Positions 51,965-62,000 of a stretch of 64,000 nucleotides of DNA are shown one piece after another. The stretch is taken from the NCBI GenBank assembly GCA_009768925.2, contig VHIT02000046.1, positions 40,303 through 104,302 on the forward strand. Direction: 5' to 3'. The notes below the pieces were generated by a model. It had not been told where the DNA came from, ran no database searches, and worked only from the letters and a program-made list of their open reading frames with translations. This DNA is from Cryptosporidium bovis (lineage: Eukaryota; Apicomplexa; Conoidasida; Eucoccidiorida; Cryptosporidiidae). Position numbers and translations under genes: made by a program. Every line of letters starts with the position of its first letter. The stretch's first letter is position 1.

Positions 51965-53431
51965 TCAGGTTTCGGATTCTTTTTGGACAAAACGGGGAAT
52001 TTTAAAATTGCCTCCAGGAGAACCTTGATTTTTATGCTCTTCAAATTTTTCAAGTTGTTCATCAAGACTTGCGTCTTCAAGGTTATTTTGTTTCACGAAG
52101 TCTTCAAACTCTTGTCTCTTTAATTTGCCTAATTCATCGAATACTAATTTCAACTCTTCATCGGGTTCTGGTTTAGGTTCTTTTTGAGGTGTTTTTCTTT
52201 GAGTTGCTTGAACCCATATTTTTTCTTTGTGTCTTTCTTTGAGTTCTTTTATTACGTTTTTATATGGATCATGATGATCCCCTTCTTTTGGTCTTTCTAA
52301 TCTCTTCTTAGGTTCGTTGAATTGCAAGAGTTCATTTTTCTCTTCCAAGCAATCATTCAACAGTCTTTTAGTTGTTTCAAGTTCGGCTCTTAAATCGCTA
52401 ATTGTTTTTTCCTTACTTGAATTCTCAGACTGAGCCATTGTTAATTCTTTAAGTAGTTCATCCTTGCCTTTCATGACTTGATTTATTTCTGAATTCAACG
52501 AAAGTATCTTGCTTCTCAGTTCACTATTGATCGTATTAAGAGAGCTAAGATCATTTAATTTAGTCTCCAATTCAGAAAGTTCTTTTTTCTTTTCATTTAG
52601 TAGCTGTGTCTCATGTTTCAAAACAGCCTCTTTATCAGCATTTTTTCTATTAGATTGTAAAATATCATTCTCCTTTCTTTGAAGTTCCATCAATTTTGTT
52701 TGATATTCATCAACATTTTTAGACATTAGACCCTCTTTTTCTTGCAACTCTGTTATTCGTCGAGAAATTTCAATTTCTTTTTTTCTCAAAGCTTCTTCCT
52801 TGGTCCTAAGTGATAATTCCTTTTCTGTCATTCTGTTTTCCCTAGCATTCAATTCATCTTCCTTTTGAGTTATTTTCTTCTCTTTTCTTCTTAGTTCAGA
52901 CTTTTTAAGTTTTTGAGCACTGTAACTTTCTTCTTTTTCAGCTTGGAGCCTACTTTCTAACATTTTAATCTTCTCATCCTTTAATTTAAGTTCCTGATTC
53001 AAAGACTCAATTTGTGACTTAAGTTCATCTAACTCAGCCTTGCATGAATCGGATTTTTTTTCATAACCAACAGGATGGTGAACGTATCGGTATCTCGTTC
53101 TTGTTTTCTTTTCTCCTGAACTTTTATCTGAATCAGCCATGGGAGGAGTTGCCTCTCTTGATTTTGAGGATTCTGAAGAAGAACTTGAATCTTGTAATAC
53201 TGTTGTTTGAAGGTGCTTAAAGTAAGACCCAGGAGAGTTTGGGGCTCCTGAAAGAACATACTGTTGTGGAGTACGCTTTACTGGTCTTACTGGTTTCATT
53301 TGCTTACTATCCTTTTTAGGACTTGACCGAGTTCCACAAACATTGTGAGGTTTTGTTACAAAACAAAATACAATAGTAAGTAAAAAATATTTAAGAAGTA
53401 GTCTTTTATGAAATACTGGAACAGGCATCAT
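51965..53431 (-). CDS. Secreted coiled-coil protein
   Basis: 488 residues from the ATG at 53431. The frame extends 33 codons upstream to a TTG, but starting at 53431 places a clean signal peptide at the front (KRLLLKYFLLTIVFCFVTKP). Residues about 30-140 are Ser/Pro/Lys-rich and disordered. Residues about 145-380 are a continuous charged coiled coil (DELKSQIESLNQELKLKDEK, then KKEIEISRRITELQEKEGLM, and so on). The end is Pro/Glu/Lys-rich (KPEPDEELKLVFDELGKL), followed by a short helix. I do not recognise a family; long coiled-coil secreted proteins are common among apicomplexan granule and rhoptry-like cargo. An E2F-like TTGGCGCGG lies about 225 bases upstream. Confidence 0.8.
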   Translation of the reverse strand: MMPVPVFHKRLLLKYFLLTIVFCFVTKPHNVCGTRSSPKKDSKQMKPVRPVKRTPQQYVLSGAPNSPGSYFKHLQTTVLQDSSSSSESSKSREATPPMADSDKSSGEKKTRTRYRYVHHPVGYEKKSDSCKAELDELKSQIESLNQELKLKDEKIKMLESRLQAEKEESYSAQKLKKSELRRKEKKITQKEDELNARENRMTEKELSLRTKEEALRKKEIEISRRITELQEKEGLMSKNVDEYQTKLMELQRKENDILQSNRKNADKEAVLKHETQLLNEKKKELSELETKLNDLSSLNTINSELRSKILSLNSEINQVMKGKDELLKELTMAQSENSSKEKTISDLRAELETTKRLLNDCLEEKNELLQFNEPKKRLERPKEGDHHDPYKNVIKELKERHKEKIWVQATQRKTPQKEPKPEPDEELKLVFDELGKLKRQEFEDFVKQNNLEDASLDEQLEKFEEHKNQGSPGGNFKIPRFVQKESET

Positions 53432-53653
53432 CAAATCGCGTTCATAGTAACATGCATTTAAGATCTTTAGTCCACCTTTATGTTTATGTATATGCTTATC
53501 TTTTATTTTGCTATGTTTACACACCTTCAAAGTTCAAGAAGTACTAAATCCTTCACCCACTATAGATAACAACCTTTCAATACATAAATGTTATTTTCTA
53601 CAATTTCTCTTGTAGACATGCAACCCGCAAATCTAATAATTAGCCTTAGCAAA

Positions 53654-53662
53654 TTGGCGCGG
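53654..53662. promoter_or_regulatory. E2F-like TTGGCGCGG site
   Basis: TTGGCGCGG is a close variant of the E2F core, 223-231 bases upstream of the coiled-coil gene's ATG on the minus strand. The rest of the 340-base spacer between 53,432 and 53,775 is A/T-rich. Confidence 0.35.
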
Positions 53663-53775
53663 CTGGTTCTATTTGCCCCTTTGTATTAAAACTTAATATT
53701 TCGCAAAATTAGTGTAGAAAGAAAATAGATAAAAAATAACAACTAAGTAATTCAACTATACAATAACTACTGATA

Positions 53776-54606
53776 TTATTTCTTACGTTTTGGGTGCCAA
53801 ATTATCTCTGTTTTCCCGTCTGAATTAATAATCTTTCTCTTCCTTTCACTTGATTGCATATTTTTCTGTAATTCCAAGTGATTAGAAACCTTTCTTAGGC
53901 TGTCTGCTCTTGCTTTTATGTCGTTCATAATACGATAAGACTTTGTTAAGTTCTTTATTATCCCATTAGATAAATATTCATCGATGTTATTGCTCTTATA
54001 TTTGCCCTTTTCTTCAGAATCATCATCACTGAAAAAAGTGTGATTTCTTTCGAAATTCTCGCCAAATAATGTAAGCTCTTTTTTCATCCTTTTAATTTTC
54101 TAAAGATAATAAATATATTAGTTTTAATGCATATCATACAAAAAGGACATTAAATAAGAAAATAATTGGTAACTGAAAAAATGAGTTTTCTACCTTTATT
54201 CTTTCATTAACGTCCTAATAGTACGAACAATTTTTTAACTTACGCTTTCATCTATTGATCGTCTATAATTAACATATGTCATGTTCTGACTCTCTGCTAA
54301 CTTTCTTTCAGCAGAATTCATTGAAGAAAGACTCTGAGATGAGAATTTGCCCTCTTTTCCACCGGTAATTTTTGTATATCTCCCGTTTTCCATCCTTGAA
54401 TTTACCATCTTAAAATCAAACTCGTCGGGATTCCTTGTTCTTGCCTTCTCCGATAAAGATTTAAACAAATTCTCCTTTTCATGGTACCTAATTGCACGTA
54501 ATTTATAGTCCTTTTTTCTCTCTAGTATACCGAATCTAAGTCTTTTTGCTGGAGTAGCACGCTCTAGATGCACCCTCCGGTGTACTGAATGTTTTAAAGA
54601 AGACAT
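53776..54606 (-). CDS. UTP11: UTP11 small-subunit processome protein, two exons
   Basis: Exon 1 (54606-54244) and exon 2 (54099-53776) join in phase 0 to 228 residues. The start is the ATG at 54606; a GTG five codons earlier is discounted. The donor is GTAAGT and the acceptor ATCTTTAG, giving an intron of about 144 bases. Family features are SSLKHSVHRRVHLERATPAK, FGILERKKDYKLRAIRYHEK and KARTRNPDEFDFKMVNSRM, which are near-exact UTP11 signatures. Across the join, TYVNYRRSIDESV/KIKRMKKELTLFG continues the pattern of human UTP11 (KYIEMKRVAEAKKIERLKSELHLL). UTP11 is part of the U3 snoRNP/90S particle that processes 18S pre-rRNA. The C-terminus is short and basic. It shares its promoter with the small gene at 54,764. 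Confidence 0.92.
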
Positions 54607-54763
54607 ACTGAGTAATAACACCTAATTTATTCACATTAAATGAAATTTCTCTTATTCTACAAACTTTCATTTTTCAAGTGCTGCTTTATGACTTGGCGGT
54701 ATACTGGCGGGAATAGGTTAATACTGATTCTTTTAAGCCTAATCGTTGCTAAACAATGTTAAA
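54607..54763. promoter_or_regulatory. Divergent promoter with two E2F-type half-sites
   Basis: In about 157 bases, ACTTGGCGG (54691-54699) and ACTGGCGGGAA (54703-54713) are direct repeats of an E2F-like half-site, 6 bases apart. They lie about 90 bases upstream of UTP11 and 50 bases from the small + strand gene candidate. The paired arrangement is unusual in this window. Confidence 0.5.
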
Positions 54764-55028
54764 ATGTATTTATGGTGCAAAAAAAATAAAGAATATGATA
54801 ACATTGTGAATGAACCAATTAAAAAAAGAACAGAAGTTTTGCGCGATAATATTCAGGGAAATATCACACTGAATATTTCTTGTGTCATTATACAAGCAGT
54901 ACCCATTACTTTTTTGTATGTAACCGAAATTATGCAGTTAACACGTAAGTTACATACTTGAAGCAAAATAATTTGCATGCACAATTTTCATGAATAAATT
55001 TATTTTCGAAATAATTTCAGTTCTTTAA
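54764..55028 (+). CDS. Candidate small spliced gene (62 residues)
   Basis: The ATG at 54764 opens a 60-codon exon that meets a consensus GTAAGT donor at 54945. The intron ends at a good TTTCAG acceptor at 55020. The second exon adds two codons and a stop, giving a 62-residue protein with one weakly hydrophobic segment (NISCVIIQAVPITFLYVTEI) after a basic helix (IKKRTEVLRDNI). I recognise no family. Good splice signals and a divergent E2F-type promoter support it; its small size and tiny last exon count against it. Confidence 0.4.
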
Positions 55029-56036
55029 GTCAGTAGTAAAAAAATAATGAGGTATTGGATTGATGGAAGGAATAAGTGGAAACTCATACTCAATGTGTTA
55101 GGTGGAGTACGAAGATAATGAATATAAGTTAGGCTAAGGGAACATTATTCTGCCAAGAATTTGTATTCAAAAACCTGAGTTTAAAAACAAATTATAGTGG
55201 AAATCGATTCAAATTGTAGGAATGGGTTGATTAATTAGTCTTATTTGGATAAAAAACCATGACTGTACTCCTATTTTATGATAGAAACACAGAATGACAA
55301 CACATTATTATAAATGGAGTTATCATATCACAGTGAAATAAAAGTAATTCCATGAACGCACTCACCTAAAACTATATTTCACACTGAAGACGACAATATA
55401 CGGTAAAATAGTAACTGATTAATTTTTTACGGATTTGGGGCCAGTACTTTTCCTAATTAGCTTTATTATGGTGGAAAATAATAAATATAAAGAAATAATA
55501 ACAAGTTAAAATATTTACCCTTATAACGTTATCTACCTACAATCTATTCCTTTTATTTAAGTATTAGACTAATAAAATTACAGAATAGAATCATGAATGT
55601 ATTCTTGGCGCTTACTTTTTTGTATCAAATAGTTCATTAATAGATCTTAGCGGCTTTTTGTGCATGCAATCTTGTGGCATATTTTTTTCATAGTGGTGAT
55701 GAAAAGAATAAAAGTAATATAAGTTAAACAAACTAAAGACAGAAGCTATTGAACAATTTTATTGTTTAATGGATTTTCAGGGTCTTTTTTGTTAATCAAG
55801 ATCCGCCTTAAAGTGAAAGGAGAAGTATATCGCTATATAGTAAATATTAAGTGGTGTTTATCCTTATATTTGGTATATTTTTAATTTATGGAGAATTTAA
55901 ATTTAGGAATACTGTTATAACATCAATTTTGGTGCATTATTACTATTGTTGTTATTATTATATTCTAAAATATTAGTAAAGAATCAAAGTTATTGAGATA
56001 TTTGTATTAATTCATGACAGGTTGTAAATGTATATA
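55029..56036. promoter_or_regulatory. Upstream region of the giant secreted-protein gene
   Basis: About 1 kb, A/T-rich, without a supported gene. A perfect TGCATGCA at 55661-55668 lies 370 bases before the next ATG; a second copy (54974-54981) sits in the intron of the preceding small gene. Both are AP2-type sites; their effect is inferred. Confidence 0.4.
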
Positions 56037-59000
56037 ATGCTTAGGTTTATTTTATTGGTGGCTCTGACACTATTTGAATGCAGGCATGCTATTGGAGTGA
56101 GGATAAAAAGTGCTACACCTAATGGTGGATCTAATTTTCTTAGTACGCAGCATCATGAGTCAACATTTGGAACAAAGGTAAAATCCAGTATAGATGCAAC
56201 AAGAGATATTGAAATATTGCATACTACGGGTGATGGAGAGTACGAGTTATTGAGTGGATTTCCAAAACCAATAAATGAGGGTGAATTGGTTGTTGGAACT
56301 GATTTACTTATTGGCTTTGTCCAACAAAAAAATGTTCCCGATAAAGACAAAAAACCAGAAAACCTTATTGTTTTGCGAGACAATGGTAGTGGTAAATTAA
56401 ATACAGGTATATTTTTAGGTTTTCCATGCATTTACGAACAAAATGAGGAGTTTATGGATGATCCGGGCATTAATTCAATTGATGTTAAAACAATATTGAG
56501 TTGCATTAAATTATATAAAAACCATGCTATATCTGAAGATGACATAAGATACTTATTTTTTAAATTAAAAGAATATAGCCTATACAATTTGTTTGATAAG
56601 ATTTTTATTGGAGACAAAGCATTGGATTCAAATATATATTTACCTATAAGATACCAAGGTTTACTCTACCTTTCTGTTTTAGTTAAACATGGAAATAGAT
56701 ATTCAAATACTAGTTTATTGAATTATTTAACACATTCTGAAAATAAGGGGAGATTATTTGTAGAAATTAGGCATATATATTCAAATCATCGTATAAATTT
56801 CGAATTTAATGTAAATATGGGATTTGGTTGGTCGAACACTCAATATTCAAAAGTTGAAGAAAATATAGTAATCGGAATATTATCCACAACTATTAATGGA
56901 AGAACTTACATGGAAAGTGTAGTATCACCATGTAGTGGATACATTTTATGGATAAATAAAAATCTTAATAAGAATTTGAAAAACAAACAATATGAATATC
57001 AATTTTATTTGAGTGACGCCTCTAAATTAGAAAATGATTTGATAATGTTAATATTATGCGATTCTAATCCATCTTACGTAACTGATGATAAAAAAAAGTC
57101 AAAGAAAGTAAGTAACGATGTTTTACTAACTCATAATTTTGGTAATGTAAGAGATTGGGTAAGAAATGAAGGTTCTGCTAATAATTTGAATTTAATTTTC
57201 GTTAGACGAATAGAAGACAAAAGAAGAAGACTTAAGATGATTAGCGATATTAAGAGATCAATTAGTTTTGATGATTTCAAGAATTCCTTAGCCAATTATA
57301 TGAAAAACAGAGGTGGAGAGGTAGATGAATTATTTGTAAAGCAAACAACTGATTTGAATTATGAACTCTCAATAGATGTTTATAAGGTTAATAGAGAAAA
57401 ACAGATGGCAGCTAGAAGGATAAGTGATTTAACGCTAAAACATAAAAGGAAATTATATCCTAAGCATAAAATGTCAGAATATGAAAGGAGTGTATTAAAT
57501 GGTTCAGTAGCAGGTCCCACATATACTTATAATCTATATTCAAATGAATATGAAATATACATTGCTGAAAATAAGTCAGTACCGAGATGGAAGGGATATT
57601 ATCAAGCAGGTTGGAATGATCCGTTAAGTGATGAGAAGAAATTAAAATTATCACCTTTGAATTACACTGGTAAATACTTACAAATATTTGGTCCTAGGCC
57701 ATGGAATATGAAATTTTTAAGCGTGGATATAGTAAAAACATTTTCATTTTCAAAAAATAGTGAGGTTAGATATATTTTATCAAATGAGTTTCTATATTTA
57801 TTTGGAAAATATGGTGAGAGGGATGAATATAATTCTAATTTATTAAAAGTGATGAATTTTGATATTGAAATTTATGTTGATGCAGGAACTATTGTAAGTG
57901 GTAAACAGGGTTATGAAACAATTCTTGGAGCTATAAACATTCATTTTGTTGGTCCCTTAAATAAGAGGGAAATTCAGAAGGTTTACATATACTCGCTTCA
58001 TTCAGGTTTCGTTAAACAAGTTTTGCCAATATCAACTGTTGGAGGAAGTCTTGATCCCATAGTAACAATTATTCCATTTTCTGTTGAAAAACAGATGACT
58101 GATATTTATAAAAAAGTTAATTATTATTTATATGATTCAAATGTTTCTAGGATTAATTTAAGTGAAGGTGATTCATTATTACTTCCATTATCACAAGTTC
58201 AAGTTGATGATAAAGAAGGCACCACAGTCACTCTTTCGGAGGACCAAGCTAAAAGCATTGGGAAACATGTTTATATGTGGCCAATGTTTGGGGAGTATTT
58301 ATCTGAATCTGAAGGGGTTATAAAAATATTTGAAATAGGCCCAAATGAGCTTTTGATATTAAGCGAAGCTCTAAAAAAGTTGGTTGATTATATTAAGTCA
58401 AAGGCATTAAAAAAGGTTAAATATCCACCCGTTTCTATTCCAGTTATGAAGTCAACATTTGATATTGAAAAAATCAAAAAGGATGTGTACAGCAAAATAT
58501 TAGATGAAAATACTAAAAAGTTGACCTTTATTACTGAAAGAAAAGAGCATGCTGTTTTTGCAAAGTTATTTGACGATAAATACAAGTATTTGATGAATCT
58601 CAGTCGTTCTCAAACAGGTACTTTACCAAAAATATTGAATAAGTTTATTGTTAAGGGACACAAGAGAGGCAAGAAGCTAAAGAGATTGCAGAGAAAAGGT
58701 CCATACGGTTTTGATACCAAAAAAATACCTTCATCATTGAAAAGAGTGAAGATATCTATGGGCAAACCAAAAGAAAAGAAGCCTGTGGATAAAGGGAAAC
58801 CAAAATCTCCACCAGTTTCATCAAAAGAATTTTCATACGAAAGTAGTCCCGAAGGTTCTGTGGTGTTATCTGACATAACAGTAAAAGGTAAAGAGGAAAA
58901 AATCAAATTAGTTAAAGGTCTTGGTCCCCTTATTCCGAGAAGAAAAAATATATATAAGGTAGATGGTTATGAGTCGGAGAACGGTTTTATATCTACCGAT

Positions 59001-62000
59001 AATTCATTACATCTATCTGACACAGAAACGGAAGAAGTAGGTTATGAGATGGGTAATGTTGATTTACAAGTTGTAAAGAGAAAAAGTGCGAGGGAAAGTG
59101 AGAAAGTGAGAAAGTTGTCAAAAAAATGTAAGAATGTATATAAAGAATTGATGAACTCATCAAAGGATCAATTGAAAGATTTAGAGAGGGTACAAAGTAG
59201 GGAGGAATTGGAGGTGATATTAAGCAACTTATTACGAGGAGTTCAAAGTTACGATGAGTGTGTCAGGAAATTTTTAGCATCGATATTATCAAAAAAATCT
59301 TATGGTGTTCAAATAGAGTTGATTAAATCAAACTTCAGTGATAAAATTAATAAAATAAGGAACACAAGAAAAAGGATACTAGGTGAATATAATAAATGTA
59401 GAAGTTCTCAAAAGAAATTATTAAAGAAATTAGATAAACAAATAAGTAGTTACAGGATGACATATGGTGATCAAAATGTTAGTATACCGGATGATCAATT
59501 AGACCAATTATACAAATTGATTGAAGAAGCTTATAATGAGGAATTAATATGCCGATCCCATTCAATCAAATTAAGAAGAATAGAGAATACTAAGTATAAG
59601 AGTGAGCTTGAAAGATATTCATTAACTAACAGATTCATGTCTTACAGAAGAAGAAATCTCATATTAAATTCAAAATATTTATCACACCTGATTTTGAAAA
59701 TAAAGTTTTTGGTATTAATCAGATCGATAAACATGGCAATATATTCAGCAAAGGTAGCTATTAAGACTGATGATCTGTCATTAACTAAAGAAGAAGTGAA
59801 AAAGCACAAATCAATTGCTCAAATAGATAAAATGGCAGCTCTAAATGTTGAATTGCTGAGGTTACATTTTGAGGAAAACTATAATTCATTTGACTCAATT
59901 GCTTTAATAGCCCATCAGACCTTATTATTGGAAGAAGGATTGGTAAATCTTTATTCAACGAAAATAATAGAATTGGAATTCATAATAGAGAAACAAAATA
60001 TTTCTTATGATATTCTTTTAGGTTTATTGAATGTATTAAATTCACTAGATTCATCTAAAGAGTTAATCAAGAAAACATTAATAAAGAAAATTAAAGGAAT
60101 ATTTGAAAAAAGGAGATCATTGTTCATTGATTCTAATATTTCTAAAATTAAGGTTAAACAATTATATATTGGGAAATCTATTGCAGTGAATGTACTTGAT
60201 GTTATCAAACATACATTAAGTTATGACCATTCTTCATCTGATATTGATAAGAGTGGTTTAGTTATTCAAGCTTTAGATATCAATAATAGTAAAAAGGCTC
60301 TTGAAATTCTTAAAGAAAAGATAAATTCTAAGATTACATCAATTGAAACAGTCATTCAGAAAGTAAATTCGGTTAACAATAATATTGTGAAAAATTTAAA
60401 TAGTTACATAGATAATATCGTAACACCATTAGAGAAATACAACTTAGTTAAGTCTTCAAGTATTGATACTGGATTACTTAGTGACAGCACTACTGATTCA
60501 GATCCATCAACATCAGGTGGTAGTTTATTCGGAAGTGGTACAAGTGAGGATTTGGAAACTCATGAGCTTTCAAAGGTAATTTCATTATTTAAAAGTTTGG
60601 AAAAAATCACTGTTGAAATAAATAAAAATAAAATAGAAGGATCTACAGGTGTTCATGATTCAAAAATTGTGCAGTTATATGATGATTTAACAGATAAATT
60701 AGAGAAATTCAAATCAAGCAGATATAAATCAGCAGATGGTGTAAGTGGAGCTAAGGACGATGAAATTAAACATGAATTGATTAATTTATTATCAGAGTTG
60801 GAAAAAGAGAAAAGCGTTTGTGTTGCAAAATATGAATCATTATTATCTTTATCTGATAAAAATATCTATTTATTGTGGCCAATGACAAGAATGAAGAAAC
60901 AATTAATCAATTCAGAAAGGAGATTAAGGATGGAAAGGAATAGAATGAAACTAATAGCTTCAAAGAAAAAACGAAAGGGTGGATATGGTTCAGGAGGTAA
61001 AGATGATAAAAAATCAGATTCTGATGAAAGTTCTGCTGTTTCAAAACAAAAGAGTTCAGACGAAGCGAGAGAAATGAGTAAAGTAAAAAGAAGAAAACCA
61101 AGAAAACGTAGATCTAGACGTAGTTTATCATCGCCTAAGGGTGAAAAGAAGAGGTCGCAAGAAGGATCTGACGAAGACAAACTTTTGAGTAAATATGGTC
61201 ACGAAGGCGACGATATTAAAGGTTTAGGAACTGATGCAAGTTCTGTTGATTTAGATAAAGAACATCAAAAAGCTTTGAAGGATGAGGAAGGTGGTAAAGG
61301 AAAAGGAGCTGAAGGAGAGATGATGGGATCAGACATTAGCGAGGACGAATTATTAGGCAAGTATGGTCATGGAGGAGACGATATTAAAGGTTTAGGAACT
61401 GATGAAAGTTCTGTTGATTTAGATAAAGAACATCAAAAAGCTTTGAAGGATGAGGAAGGTGGTAAAGGAAAAGGAGCTGAAGGAGAGATGATGGGATCAG
61501 ACATTAGCGAGGACGAATTATTAGGTAAGTATGGTCATGGAGGAGACGATATTAAAGGTTTAGGAACTGATGCAAGTTCTGTTGATTTAGATAAAGAACA
61601 TCAAAAAGCTTTAGAAGAAGATGCTCGTAAAAAGGATGAAAAAGAAATATCCAAAATTGAATCTAAAGGTGGTGATTCTATGAAACCAACAGGAAAGCGT
61701 AAGAAGAAATTGAAAAAAAGGTCATTCTTGGAAAATATTAGAAAATTATCAAGCAAAAAATATTCAACATCAGGAGAAAGTGGAGGTACGGAAAGTGATG
61801 ATTCAGAATTATCTAGAGAAAAAAAGGGTTCTGGTTTACATGGAACAAAAAGAGTGAAAAGAGAAACTCGTGAAAAGCGTATTAAAAGAAGACGCAAGAA
61901 AGAAAGTGCATTAAACAAATTGATAAGAAAGGGAACAAAATATTTAAACACTACATCTGGCTCACAAACAGAGAGTGACGCTAGTGCTGGTGGCGGTGGT

